DNA of 39,265 nt from UBA7312 sp002715345 (GCA_964009845.1 CAXGIQ010000002.1:1-39265); one strand, 5' to 3'. Shown: positions 24,368 through 33,627, counted from the stretch's first letter. Program-made: numbers and translations. The notes: a model not told the origin generated them from the sequence alone.

Positions 24368-25162
24368 GTGAAAAAGTATTTACCCATAGGAATCTTTGAC
24401 TCTGGAATTGGGGGGCTAACTGTAGCAAATGCAGTTAAAAAAGCTCTTCCCAATGAAAGCATGCTTTATTTCGGAGACACAGAGCACCTTCCCTATGGAG
24501 AAAAATCAGCTGAAGCTATACAGCAGTTTTCTAAACGAATTACAGAATTCTTAATAACAAAGGAATGTAAACTGATTATCATTGCTTGTAACACGGCTTC
24601 ATCAGTTGCCTATGATATAGTCAAACAAACGGCTCAAGGAGTTCCTATCATCAATGTGATTGACCCTGTGGTAAAACATGTAGCCACATATTGTCAAAAC
24701 TGCCATATTGGAGTTATTGGAACAAAAGGAACTACTAATTCGCAAGTGTATCCAAAAAAATTACACTTGCTAAATGCTAAAGCAGATGTTACCTCTTTAG
24801 CTACTCCTCTTTTAGCTCCTATGATTGAAGAAGGTTTTTTTAATGACCAACTAAGCCAGACTATTATTGACTCTTATTTAAGCAGCCCACAACTAACGGG
24901 TGTTGATAAGCTCATTTTAGCTTGCACACATTATCCTCTTATTCAAGAAGCTATTCAAAAGTATTATCAAGGAAAAGTTGAAATTATAGATTCTGCATCC
25001 CAAGTAGCCGAAGCCGTAAAAGTACTTTTAGAAAAGGAGTCTTTGTTAAGTAATCAATCAGCAAAGCATCAGTTTTTTGTTTCTGACTACACCGATTCTT
25101 TCGAAAAATCAGCTAAAATTTTCTTTCATGAAGAAATTCATTTAGAAGAGGTTAAACTGTAA
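24368..25162 (+). CDS. murI: glutamate racemase
   Basis: MurI makes D-glutamate for peptidoglycan. The 264-residue product has IGIFDSGIGGLTV (Asp11), YFGDTEHLPYG, the first catalytic Cys74 in ACNTASS and the second Cys186 in ACTHYPLI. It ends in a normal C-terminal VLLEKESLL region. The start is a GTG at 24368; no upstream ATG exists in frame before the terminator and the family sequence begins right there. The last 11 bases overlap the convergent gamma-carbonic anhydrase gene. Confidence 0.96.
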   Translation: MKKYLPIGIFDSGIGGLTVANAVKKALPNESMLYFGDTEHLPYGEKSAEAIQQFSKRITEFLITKECKLIIIACNTASSVAYDIVKQTAQGVPIINVIDPVVKHVATYCQNCHIGVIGTKGTTNSQVYPKKLHLLNAKADVTSLATPLLAPMIEEGFFNDQLSQTIIDSYLSSPQLTGVDKLILACTHYPLIQEAIQKYYQGKVEIIDSASQVAEAVKVLLEKESLLSNQSAKHQFFVSDYTDSFEKSAKIFFHEEIHLEEVKL

Positions 25163-25667
25163 ACCATGATGCATACATCACATAATTATTAGCAATTCCT
25201 TCGACTAAATGTGCTGTTTGCTCTTCGCTTAACTCTTTCACTTTTTTAGCTGGCACTCCCGCATAAATGCTTCCGCTTTCAATATGTGTTCCTTCTAAAA
25301 CCACCGCTCCAGCGGCAATAATGCTATTGCTTTCAACTACTACACCATCCATTACAATCGCTCCCATTCCTACTAATACATTATCGTGAATGGTACAACC
25401 ATGTACTAACGCATTATGGCCAATAGAAACATTGTTTCCCACATTAGTAGGTGCCTTTTGGTAGGTACAATGAATAACTGCTCCATCTTGTATATTAACC
25501 TTATTTCCTATCTTGATAAAATGCACATCACCACGAACAACGGTATTGAACCAAATAGAACAATCATCTCCCATCTGTACTTCGCCTACTACAGTTGCAT
25601 TTTCTGCTATGTAAACATTTGTTCCAAAAACAGGATACTTACCTTTCACTTCTTTAATTAAAGCCAT
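25152..25667 (-). CDS. gamma-carbonic anhydrase family protein (hexapeptide repeat)
   Basis: The 171-residue product is a left-handed beta-helix of the YrdA/PaaY/gamma-CA type. Hexapeptide repeats run through SIWFNTVVRGDVHFIKIG, and ASWF lies near the C-terminal end. The three metal-ligand His of the family are present: H66 (VIHCT), H84 and H89 (GHNALVHG). Many such proteins bind zinc or iron but lack proven carbonic anhydrase activity. It converges on murI with an 11-base overlap and is divergent from nfu. Confidence 0.92.
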   Translation of the reverse strand: MALIKEVKGKYPVFGTNVYIAENATVVGEVQMGDDCSIWFNTVVRGDVHFIKIGNKVNIQDGAVIHCTYQKAPTNVGNNVSIGHNALVHGCTIHDNVLVGMGAIVMDGVVVESNSIIAAGAVVLEGTHIESGSIYAGVPAKKVKELSEEQTAHLVEGIANNYVMYASWFTV

Positions 25668-25676
25668 CTTCTTTGA

Positions 25677-25710
25677 TTTGCCTCAAAGATAAAAGAATGG
25701 CTTAACTTTG
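25677..25710 (+). promoter_or_regulatory. putative two-part promoter for nfu
   Basis: TTTG (25677-25680) and TAACTTTG (25703-25710) are separated by 22 bases, near the Bacteroidota -33/-7 arrangement. The ATG follows 18 bases after the -7 box. The -7 box of the opposing gene lies within this spacer, so the two promoters overlap physically. Confidence 0.55.
25684..25691 (-). promoter_or_regulatory. putative -7 box for the gamma-carbonic anhydrase gene
   Basis: The minus strand reads TATCTTTG (TAnnTTTG), 16 bases before the ATG at 25667. A minus-strand TTTG at 25719-25716 is 24 bases upstream, slightly long for a -33 element. Confidence 0.5.
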
Positions 25711-25728
25711 CAGTTCAAATCTCCAATT

Positions 25729-26337
25729 ATGAGTACCGCAAAAATTCCTATCTCGCTATATGCTGAGGCAACACCAAACCCAAATGTAATGAAGTTTACA
25801 GCTAACAAAATGTTAGTTGACACACGCATTTATGAATTTAATAACCGAGCAGAAGCTATTGATTCTCCTTTAGCCCTAGAGTTATTTGGTTTTTCTTTTG
25901 TGGACAGTGTATTTATCAGCAACAACTTTATATCGGTTAGTAAAAAAGCCAATAGCATTGAATGGGCTGACATTGTCATGGAAATTCGAGAATTTATTAG
26001 AGATTACCTAGTAGATGGTGGTGTGGTAATTAAAGAAAATGCACAAGCCAAAAATGACATCCCTATTGTTGAACACAAAGAAGAGTTAAATAGAGAATTT
26101 ACCCAAATAGAACAAAAAATTGCCGACTTGTTAGATGAATATGTTCGTCCTGCTGTAGAACAAGATGGAGGTTTTATTTCTTTGAAAAAATTCGAAGACG
26201 GCATTGTTACCGTTTCTTTACAAGGCGCTTGTAGCGGTTGTCCTTCTTCTTCTCAAACACTAAAAGGAGGAATAGAAGGACTCTTAAAGAAAATGATGCC
26301 TAACGAGGTAATAGAAGTAATAGCTGACAATGATTAA
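25729..26337 (+). CDS. Nfu-type iron-sulfur cluster carrier
   Basis: The 202-residue product joins an N-terminal Nfu domain (ISLYAEATPNPNVMKFTANKML, residues 7-90) to a C-terminal NifU-like domain. The latter has VRPAVEQDGGFISL and the cluster-binding CSGC in GACSGCPSSSQTLKGGIEGLL. Nfu proteins carry 4Fe-4S clusters to apo-enzymes. I chose the ATG at 25729; an upstream in-frame TTG lies inside the promoter box. Its end overlaps the next ATG by 8 bases, so it is coupled to a beta-barrel gene, probably only for expression. Confidence 0.93.
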   Translation: MSTAKIPISLYAEATPNPNVMKFTANKMLVDTRIYEFNNRAEAIDSPLALELFGFSFVDSVFISNNFISVSKKANSIEWADIVMEIREFIRDYLVDGGVVIKENAQAKNDIPIVEHKEELNREFTQIEQKIADLLDEYVRPAVEQDGGFISLKKFEDGIVTVSLQGACSGCPSSSQTLKGGIEGLLKKMMPNEVIEVIADND

Positions 26338-27049
26338 AAGAATTTTCATTCTTTGTTTTTTTGTTTCCATAGCGCAAGCTCAAGAATACAACTCTTTGTC
26401 TACCAAGATGGGCATTCAGTTTAAACCCATTCTTCCTTCTGCTTATTTTGATGCATCGAGTATTGCGGAGAATAGAGATGATTTTTATTTTACTCTAGCT
26501 ACTAAACAAAGTTATTCTCTTGGAATGATTGTTAGAAAAGAAGTAAATAAAACTTTTGCTGTGGAGTACGGTATCAATTATATCCAACAAAACTTCGCTC
26601 TTGATGTGTCAAATAACATTCATAATATTAGTGATGTTACTAAGTTTGGGATAAGATCTTATGAACTCCCTGTTCAGGGCTTAGTGTATGTAAAAATTTC
26701 TACGGAAATTTACCTAAATGCAGCATTTGGGTTTTCATATAATGTATATGCTTCAGATGTATTTTCCGAAGGAAATAATGACAACCGCTTTTTTCAAAAC
26801 ACTTACCGAAGAAAAAGGCATCAATCAGCACTTATTGCAAATATTGGATCCGAATATAGAACTCATGATAATGGATATTACTACATAGGATTTTCTTTAC
26901 ATAGGCCATGGAAAGATATTGCGAGAGTTTATCCGGAATATGATTTCATAGGCAATGAAGATTTTAATAACAATGCTCCGGGTAATGACGCCTTTTATAT
27001 AGAAATTCTTGGGAATTTTGTTACGCTAGACTTACGCTATTTCTTCTAG
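26330..27049 (+). CDS. outer-membrane beta-barrel protein of unknown function
   Basis: The 239-residue product has a signal peptide (1-17, AQA|Q). It then has alternating amphipathic strands with repeated aromatic ends (YSLGMIVRKEVNKTFAVEYGINYIQQNF, ELPVQGLVYVKISTEIYLNAAFGFSYN) and terminates in LDLRYFF, a barrel-like end. It fits the general outer-membrane beta-barrel (porin/PorT-like size) class. I do not see the specific PorT motifs, so no T9SS role is claimed. The start overlaps the end of nfu by 8 bases. Confidence 0.75.
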   Translation: MIKRIFILCFFVSIAQAQEYNSLSTKMGIQFKPILPSAYFDASSIAENRDDFYFTLATKQSYSLGMIVRKEVNKTFAVEYGINYIQQNFALDVSNNIHNISDVTKFGIRSYELPVQGLVYVKISTEIYLNAAFGFSYNVYASDVFSEGNNDNRFFQNTYRRKRHQSALIANIGSEYRTHDNGYYYIGFSLHRPWKDIARVYPEYDFIGNEDFNNNAPGNDAFYIEILGNFVTLDLRYFF

Positions 27050-27110
27050 AAAACCACTGTGAACGAGTGAGAACAACTATATTACTACCTCGTTTTTATA
27101 ACTTTATTCT

Positions 27111-27118
27111 TAAATTTG
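27111..27118 (+). promoter_or_regulatory. putative -7 box for the T9SS type B protein
   Basis: TAAATTTG matches TAnnTTTG, 22 bases before the ATG at 27140, in the 90-base gap after the beta-barrel gene. No clear -33 element is visible. Confidence 0.45.
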
Positions 27119-27139
27119 AGTAAATTATAAGTCATTTTT

Positions 27140-29683
27140 ATGTTCAGATTTTGTTTATCTCTAATGCTTTTGTGTAAGATCTCTTACACTCAGCCATTAA
27201 CCGATGGGATGGCAATTGTGACTCACTGGAGTCAAAATGGATTATATGATGCTTTTAGCATTTTTGACACACAAAATACTTTGGATGCTCCACTAGGGTT
27301 AAATTGGGGCACTACATTTCACACCCCTGCTGATCCAGCAATTCATGCTCAATGGAAAAATATTGGTGACGTTTTTGGCATTGCTATAGACAACCAAAAA
27401 AATGTTTACTTCACTGCAACTCGATCTATTTCAAGTAGCGGTTCCGCAGGCACTTCAGCAGGTCCTGCTGGTGATGCTGGTGTTTATAAAATGAATGCAG
27501 CAGATTGGAGTATCACTGAATTTATAACAACAGGGAGCGGAGTAAATCAGATGCCTAATTTTGGAGTTGGATTAGGAAACATCTGCTATGACGAATGGAA
27601 TGACCAACTATTTATCACCAATTTTGAAGATGGAAAAATTTACCGCTATAATATGAGTGGCGATTTACTTTCTTCCTTCGATCCTTTTACTGCAGATGAT
27701 GGAAGTAATGGATTTGTTGGACACGGAGAGGCTATTTGGGGAATCAATGTGTTTGGAAACAACCAAGCAAACCTTAAAGTATATTTCTCTCAATGGACAG
27801 AAGACAATTCTTTAAGTGATGCTAGTGGAGTGAATAATTCAGTATGGTCTGTTGAGCTTAATGCCACAGGAGATTTTATGTCAGGGACTGAAACATTATG
27901 CTTCAGTCTTCCCAACATCGAATATGTTTGGGAGACAATAGAAGGCGGTTCATATCCTATTTCTGATATCACTTTTGATTCTCAGGGAAATATGTTTTTA
28001 TGTGAAAAAACACAAGGAGGATGGGGTGCATTCGGAGGGTGGAATGATTGTTTCACACCTGGAGCGCACAGTTCTAGATTGTTTCAATACAGTCAGAATA
28101 GTGGTTCTTGGACATTAGCAGAACACTATGCTGTTGGAAATTATCAAACACCGGATGCTGGAAACAATACTACAGGAGGTGTAGCAATTGGAAATAAAGA
28201 AACCGAAAATGGTATTGACTGTGAAAAATTAATTTGGTGTACCGGTGATGCTTTAAGATTTTCGGGTTACAACCCCCCTGATGGCGGGCAAACTTATATA
28301 TATGGAGCTGCTGCTATTCCTGTAGAAGGAAATTCTTTAGATGTTGGAGCTGCTGACTATGGTCCAACTAGTAGCATATATGTCGATGTAGATTATACAG
28401 GGATGGGTACAAGCGGTGCCATCAAAATGGCTTATGGAGATATTGAGATTTGGTCAGATGCAGTTGCAGAAGCAAGTTTTACTATAAGTCCTGATGAAAC
28501 AATTTGTGAAGGAGGTTCAACTATTTTAAGTGTAACAGGAGGAACTAATTATTCATGGAGTCCATCTACTGGACTAGACGATATAAATAGTGCTAATCCA
28601 ACAGCTAATCCAATCACACAAACCACCTATACTGTAACAGGAGAGGGTGCATGTGGAGGTACTGCTGAGGCAAGTATAACAATTAGTATAGATAACTTCA
28701 ATATTGAATTAGGACCAGATCAAGCAATTTGCGAAGGTACTGAAAGCCCTGTCCTACTAGATGCAGGAATTGCGAATTCGTACTTATGGAATACAAATGA
28801 AACCACTCAAATCATAAGTGTTAATACCCCAGGAGAATATAGTGTTGAAGTAACAAGCCCTAACAATTGCTCGTATTTTGACACTTTAACTATCACCGAA
28901 AGCACTCCTCCTTCTGTTGACTTTTTTGCATCAGACACAGACGAATGTATTCCAGCAAGATTTCAGTTAACAAACCTCAGCACATCAGCTGAAGGGGATC
29001 CAATACAAAATTGGGAATGGAGTTGTAACAACGAAACATCAAACTATATCGACCCTGTTTTCCATATTGATAACCCAGGGACATATGATGTTAGTCTAAC
29101 AACAACTTCAGAGGAAGGATGCGAAAGCACATTTATTATAACTGACTATCTAACTGTTCATCCCAACCCAGTAGCTGACTTTAGTTTTTATCCCGAATTG
29201 ATTAGTCATTGTGAGAAAACAGTAGAGTTTTTTAATAATTCAACAGGATATGAAAGCCTAACTTGGACTTTAGGTGATGAAACAGCTATTAGTGAGGACA
29301 CCTTGTCTTTGTATACTTTCCCTACAATGGGTTGGTATTTTATTCAACTCAACTTAGTTTCTGAATATGGATGTGAAGAAGTGACTAATAGATGGATAAA
29401 GCCAGCAGATGACGAGCCGTTTTATGCTCCAAACGCATTTACGCCAAACAATGATGGCAATAATGATATCTTTAAACCCATCATTGAGTGTGCTCCAAAC
29501 TTTGAATTTTGGGTGTTTAATCGATGGGGGGCTGAAATTTTTTATACCACAGATATTAATGAAGGTTGGAATGGATATTTTCAAGATAAGCTCTGTCAAA
29601 TAGGCAAGTATAGTTGGAAAGTAAAATATGACAATACAAAACCAAACCAAATTGAAACTGGTGAAGTACATTTGATGCACTAA
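27140..29683 (+). CDS. large secreted protein with T9SS type B (gliding-motility-associated) C-terminal domain
   Basis: The 847-residue product has a signal peptide (about 1-17). An N-terminal region of about 400 residues has repeated beta-propeller-like blades (VFGIAIDNQKNVYFTATRS, NICYDEWNDQLFITNFEDGKIYRYN, DITFDSQGNMFLCEKT). Two Ig-like modules follow (ETICEGGSTILSVTGGTNYSWSP and ICEGTESPVLLDAGIANSYLWN), then PKD-like modules (PVADFSFYPELISHCEKTVEFFNNST). The last 85 residues are the type B sorting domain: FYAPNAFTPNNDGNNDIFKP, FWVFNRWGAEIFYT, GWNGYF and GKYSWKVKY. Such proteins are exported by T9SS, often as adhesins or motility factors. The Cys pairs in the Ig/PKD part may form disulfides. 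Specific function is unknown. Confidence 0.88.
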   Translation: MFRFCLSLMLLCKISYTQPLTDGMAIVTHWSQNGLYDAFSIFDTQNTLDAPLGLNWGTTFHTPADPAIHAQWKNIGDVFGIAIDNQKNVYFTATRSISSSGSAGTSAGPAGDAGVYKMNAADWSITEFITTGSGVNQMPNFGVGLGNICYDEWNDQLFITNFEDGKIYRYNMSGDLLSSFDPFTADDGSNGFVGHGEAIWGINVFGNNQANLKVYFSQWTEDNSLSDASGVNNSVWSVELNATGDFMSGTETLCFSLPNIEYVWETIEGGSYPISDITFDSQGNMFLCEKTQGGWGAFGGWNDCFTPGAHSSRLFQYSQNSGSWTLAEHYAVGNYQTPDAGNNTTGGVAIGNKETENGIDCEKLIWCTGDALRFSGYNPPDGGQTYIYGAAAIPVEGNSLDVGAADYGPTSSIYVDVDYTGMGTSGAIKMAYGDIEIWSDAVAEASFTISPDETICEGGSTILSVTGGTNYSWSPSTGLDDINSANPTANPITQTTYTVTGEGACGGTAEASITISIDNFNIELGPDQAICEGTESPVLLDAGIANSYLWNTNETTQIISVNTPGEYSVEVTSPNNCSYFDTLTITESTPPSVDFFASDTDECIPARFQLTNLSTSAEGDPIQNWEWSCNNETSNYIDPVFHIDNPGTYDVSLTTTSEEGCESTFIITDYLTVHPNPVADFSFYPELISHCEKTVEFFNNSTGYESLTWTLGDETAISEDTLSLYTFPTMGWYFIQLNLVSEYGCEEVTNRWIKPADDEPFYAPNAFTPNNDGNNDIFKPIIECAPNFEFWVFNRWGAEIFYTTDINEGWNGYFQDKLCQIGKYSWKVKYDNTKPNQIETGEVHLMH

Positions 29684-29686
29684 AAA

Positions 29687-29709
29687 AGCCCTCTTTCGAG
29701 GGCTCTTCT
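29687..29709. terminator. bidirectional intrinsic terminator
   Basis: AGCCCTC (29687-29693) and GAGGGCT (29698-29704) form a perfect stem with a TTTC loop. It is flanked by an A-run upstream and a T-rich run downstream, between convergent genes. Confidence 0.88.
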
Positions 29710-29711
29710 TT

Positions 29712-30896
29712 TTATAATCCTAAACTTTTCTTGATATCTCCCCCAAGCAAATGTGTTGTTGGGTCTTCCAAGCATTCTTTCACTCTACATAAAAATCCTA
29801 CAGACTCTCGACCATCAATAATTCGGTGATCGTAAGAAAGAGCTATGTACATAATTGGGCGAATCTCCACTTTCCCATCCACTGCCACTGGACGCTCAAC
29901 AATATTGTGCATTCCTAAAATAGCCGATTGCGGAGGGTTGATGATGGGCGTAGACAACATAGACCCAAAAACACCACCATTAGTAATAGTAAAGGTACCG
30001 CCAACCATCTCATCTGGAGTAATTTTTCCATCTCTCGCTTTGATTGCTAAACGCTTCACTTCTGATTCTAACTCTTGAAAGTTCATCAGCTCTGCATTAC
30101 GAATTACAGGCACCATCAAACCTTTTGGCGCACTTACCGCAATACTGATATCTGCATAATTATGGTACTGAACTTCTTTACCATCAATCATCGCATTTAC
30201 ATCTGGAAACTCCATTAAGGCAGTAGTCACTGATTTTGTGAAGAAGGACATAAAACCAAGATTTACTTCATACTTTTCTTTAAATACTTCTTTGTACTCC
30301 TTTCTAATAGCATTGATTGGACTCATGTCTACTTCATTGAAAGTCGTTAGCATTGCGGTATCGTTTTTAACTGATACTAAACGCTGCGCTACCTTTCTAC
30401 GAAGCATAGACATTTTCTTACGCTCAATTCCTCTTGGACCATCTGTTTTCACCCCTTCCATCGCCTCAATCACATCTTCTTTCAAGATTTTCCCTCCTTC
30501 TCCTGTTCCAGTAACATCTGAAGGAGAAACATCATTTTGCTTGATATATTCTTTAGCTAAAGGTGTTGCTTTTGCATCTAACGAAGCATTGCTTTTTGGA
30601 GTAGCAGGTGTTGGCTCTGCCTCAGCAGGTTTAGCAGGTTTAGCTTTTGCCTTACCTTTTACACTAGTGTCAATAATACATACTATATCACCAACAGCTA
30701 CTGTTTCGCCTTCTTCCACTACAATTTTAATAGCACCACTTACCTCTGCAGGCAATGCTAAAGTTGCTTTGTCAGAATCTACTTCAGCAATTTCTTGATC
30801 TTTTTCTACATATTCCCCATCTTCCACTAACCAAGTGGCAATTTCTACTTCCGAGATTGACTCGCCCGGACTGGGAACTTTCATTTCTAAGAGCAT
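29712..30896 (-). CDS. sucB: 2-oxoglutarate dehydrogenase E2 (dihydrolipoyl succinyltransferase)
   Basis: The E2 core of the TCA-cycle 2-oxoglutarate dehydrogenase complex moves the succinyl group from E1 to CoA. The 394-residue product has one lipoyl domain (lipoyl Lys43 in EVDSDKATL) and an Ala/Pro/Lys linker (about 80-105). The peripheral subunit-binding domain follows (ATPLAKEYIKQNDVSPSDVTG), then the catalytic domain with SYDHRIIDGRESVGFL, where His and Asp are catalytic. The ending LEDPTTHLLGGDI is typical of SucB. It follows sucA by six bases. No E3 (lpd) gene is adjacent in the window. Confidence 0.95.
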   Translation of the reverse strand: MLLEMKVPSPGESISEVEIATWLVEDGEYVEKDQEIAEVDSDKATLALPAEVSGAIKIVVEEGETVAVGDIVCIIDTSVKGKAKAKPAKPAEAEPTPATPKSNASLDAKATPLAKEYIKQNDVSPSDVTGTGEGGKILKEDVIEAMEGVKTDGPRGIERKKMSMLRRKVAQRLVSVKNDTAMLTTFNEVDMSPINAIRKEYKEVFKEKYEVNLGFMSFFTKSVTTALMEFPDVNAMIDGKEVQYHNYADISIAVSAPKGLMVPVIRNAELMNFQELESEVKRLAIKARDGKITPDEMVGGTFTITNGGVFGSMLSTPIINPPQSAILGMHNIVERPVAVDGKVEIRPIMYIALSYDHRIIDGRESVGFLCRVKECLEDPTTHLLGGDIKKSLGL

Positions 30897-30902
30897 GATC
30901 TT

Positions 30903-33605
30903 TTATTTAAAAACTTGTTCTATAATTATTTTTTGTCGTTTTGCAGAACGCTTGCTTGAACCACTAGCAGTTGCTGCGCTCTCGCTTCTTGCCACTACCT
31001 CGAATGGTAGGGGTCGTAAATTTCTTAAAATATGACTCCATGCACCCATATTCTCCGGTTCTTCTTGAGCCCAAATTAGTTGCTCTGGATTATATTTTTC
31101 AATAATGGTTTTGATTTGTTTTTCAGGCAATGGATATAATTGCTCCATTCTTACAATAGCCACATCGTTTCTATTATTTTCTGTTCTTTCTTGCAGTAAT
31201 TCATAATATAATTTACCACTGCATAATACGAGTTTTTTCACTGATGATGCTTCTATCGTATCATCAATAATTTCTTGGAATCTTCCTGTTGTGAAATCTT
31301 GAATGGAAGAAACACATTGTGGATGGCGCAACAAACTTTTTGGTGTAAACACCACTAATGGTTTACGAAAGTTACGCTTCAACTGTCTTCTTAAAACATG
31401 GAAGAAATTAGCAGGAGTGGTGCAATTAACCATTTGCATATTGTGCTGCGCACACAACTGTAAGTAACGCTCCATTCTTGCACTTGAATGCTCTGCTCCT
31501 TGCCCTTCATAACCATGAGGCAATAACATTACCAAACCATTCATCATTTTCCACTTATCTTCTGCAGCACTTATGAATTGGTCTAGCATAATTTGAGCAC
31601 CATTACTAAAATCACCGAACTGTGCTTCCCAGATGGTTAAAGAGTTGGGCATTGCCATCGCATAACCATAATCGAAACCAAGCACCCCATACTCCGAAAG
31701 CAATGAATTGAATGCTGTAAATTTCGCAGTATTACTCACGCTATTCAAAGGGCATATTTCTTGTTCTGACTCCTCTGACTTCAAGACTGCGTGTCGATGC
31801 GAGAAAGTTCCTCGCTCAACATCTTGTCCGCTAATACGAACAGGGTGTCCTTCTTGTAAAAGTGTTCCATAAGCCAACAACTCTCCCATTGCCCAATCTA
31901 GTTTATCCGTGTCTTCCACCATCTTTTTACGATCGGATAATAAGCGTTGCGACTTTTTGAAAAGTTGTTTTTCCTCTGGTATCTTGTATAACTTTTCAGC
32001 TACAGCTAATAAATCATCTTTGGCTACACCTGTTTCTGGAGAAATATCAAAATCTTCCGATTGTGCTTTCTGAAAGCCTTCCCATTCTTGCTCCATAAAT
32101 GGTGTGATGAATGCCTTTTCTACCTCTTTAGATTCATCAAAACGATCTTGAAGCAATAGCTTAAACTTCGCCTCCATCTCTTTAGCTATGTTCGCTTCCA
32201 CCACACCCTCACTCATCAATTTCTGATTGTAAATTTCGCGTGGATTTTTATGTTTTGAAATCGCCTTGTACAATAAAGGTTGTGTGAAACGTGGCTCATC
32301 TCCTTCGTTATGACCATATTTACGGTAGCATAACAAATCGATAAATACATCTTTACCAAACTTCTGGCGATACTCTGTTGCAATCTGTATTGCATGAACC
32401 ACAGCTTCAACATCATCTCCATTTACATGAAAGACTGGTGATAAAGTTACCTTAGCAACATCTGTACAATAAGTGCTAGAGCGAGCATCTAAATAATTGG
32501 TAGTAAAGCCAATTTGATTATTGATGGCTACATGTATAGTTCCTCCTGTTTTATATCCATCTAATTGCGCCATTTGAACAACCTCATACACTACACCTTG
32601 CCCTGCTAAAGCTGCATCTCCATGTATCAAAATTGGAACTAGCTTTTTGTTGTTTCCAGCGTACTTCTCATCAATTTTTGCCCTAGAAATTCCTTCTACA
32701 ACTGGGTCAACAGCCTCTAAGTGAGAAGGATTTGGAGAAAGTGACATTTTTACTTTCTTTCCATTATCACAAGCCTGTTCCGATGTAAAACCTAAGTGAT
32801 ATTTTACATCTCCATCAAAAAGAGCATCTTCATATTCCTTCCCTTCAAACTCTGTAAAAATATCTTTGTATGTCTTGTTAAAAATATTGGCAAGCACATT
32901 CAGTCTACCTCTGTGCGCCATTCCCATCACATATTCCTCAACACCTAAATCTGCTCCTCTTTCAATCAATGCATCAAGTGCAGGAATTAAAGATTCAGCG
33001 CCTTCTAAAGAGAATCTCTTTTGTCCAACATACTTGGTATGCAAGAAGTTTTCGAAAGCAGCCGCTTGGTTTAGTTTATGTAGAATATGCTTCTTTTGGT
33101 CAACATTAAATTTTGGAGTGTTATTGTTTTGGTGTAAACGATTTTTAATCCACTCTACCTCTTCTGGTTGACGGATGTACATATACTCTACACCAATTGA
33201 TTGACAATAAACTTGCTCTAGGTGCGTGATGATTTCATGCAAAGTTGAAGGGCCAATTCCAACTGTAGAGCCGGCCTGAAAAACAGTTTCAAGATCTTCT
33301 TCTTCTAAATCAAAATGTTCAATCGCTAGTGTTGGCGCATATTTTCTACGCTCACGAACGGGGTTGGTTTTTGTAAAAAGATGTCCTCTTGTACGATAGG
33401 CATTGATAAGATTGATAACACGAAATTCTTTCTTGAAAGTTTCTGGAACCTCATCCTCCTCAGAGTAAACCTCCTTTGCAAAATCGAAACCTTGAAAAAA
33501 GATTCGCCACCCTTCATCTACAGAATCAGGATTTTGGATGTATTGGTCATACATCATCTCAATCATATTGGAGTGCACTGCTCCTAGGAAAGAATACTTA
33601 TCCAT
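30903..33605 (-). CDS. sucA: 2-oxoglutarate dehydrogenase E1 component
   Basis: The thiamine-diphosphate-dependent E1 decarboxylates 2-oxoglutarate and succinylates E2. The 900-residue product starts with the E2-binding N-terminus (YSFLGAVHSNMIEMMYDQYI). It contains YVMGMAHRGRLNVL, the ThDP/Mg region HGDAALAGQGVVYE...INNQIGFTT and RKYGHNEGDEP. The C-terminal half has the transketolase-like FGDFSNGAQIMLDQFI and LLPHGYEGQGAEHSSAR. Length and order are normal. Two TAnnTTTG boxes lie between the preceding gene and the start, so sucAB probably has its own promoter. Confidence 0.97.
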   Translation of the reverse strand: MDKYSFLGAVHSNMIEMMYDQYIQNPDSVDEGWRIFFQGFDFAKEVYSEEDEVPETFKKEFRVINLINAYRTRGHLFTKTNPVRERRKYAPTLAIEHFDLEEEDLETVFQAGSTVGIGPSTLHEIITHLEQVYCQSIGVEYMYIRQPEEVEWIKNRLHQNNNTPKFNVDQKKHILHKLNQAAAFENFLHTKYVGQKRFSLEGAESLIPALDALIERGADLGVEEYVMGMAHRGRLNVLANIFNKTYKDIFTEFEGKEYEDALFDGDVKYHLGFTSEQACDNGKKVKMSLSPNPSHLEAVDPVVEGISRAKIDEKYAGNNKKLVPILIHGDAALAGQGVVYEVVQMAQLDGYKTGGTIHVAINNQIGFTTNYLDARSSTYCTDVAKVTLSPVFHVNGDDVEAVVHAIQIATEYRQKFGKDVFIDLLCYRKYGHNEGDEPRFTQPLLYKAISKHKNPREIYNQKLMSEGVVEANIAKEMEAKFKLLLQDRFDESKEVEKAFITPFMEQEWEGFQKAQSEDFDISPETGVAKDDLLAVAEKLYKIPEEKQLFKKSQRLLSDRKKMVEDTDKLDWAMGELLAYGTLLQEGHPVRISGQDVERGTFSHRHAVLKSEESEQEICPLNSVSNTAKFTAFNSLLSEYGVLGFDYGYAMAMPNSLTIWEAQFGDFSNGAQIMLDQFISAAEDKWKMMNGLVMLLPHGYEGQGAEHSSARMERYLQLCAQHNMQMVNCTTPANFFHVLRRQLKRNFRKPLVVFTPKSLLRHPQCVSSIQDFTTGRFQEIIDDTIEASSVKKLVLCSGKLYYELLQERTENNRNDVAIVRMEQLYPLPEKQIKTIIEKYNPEQLIWAQEEPENMGAWSHILRNLRPLPFEVVARSESAATASGSSKRSAKRQKIIIEQVFK

Positions 33606-33627
33606 TCGTTACCCAAAAATTTGATGA

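Noticed and set aside
26330..27049. PorT (T9SS) assignment for the beta-barrel gene
   Set aside because: Size fits, but I do not see the conserved PorT N-terminal pattern; only a generic outer-membrane barrel is supported.
30238..30798. 186-codon open frame opposite sucB
   Set aside because: It lies fully antisense to a confidently assigned gene and its translation shows no domain; it is a shadow of sucB codon usage.
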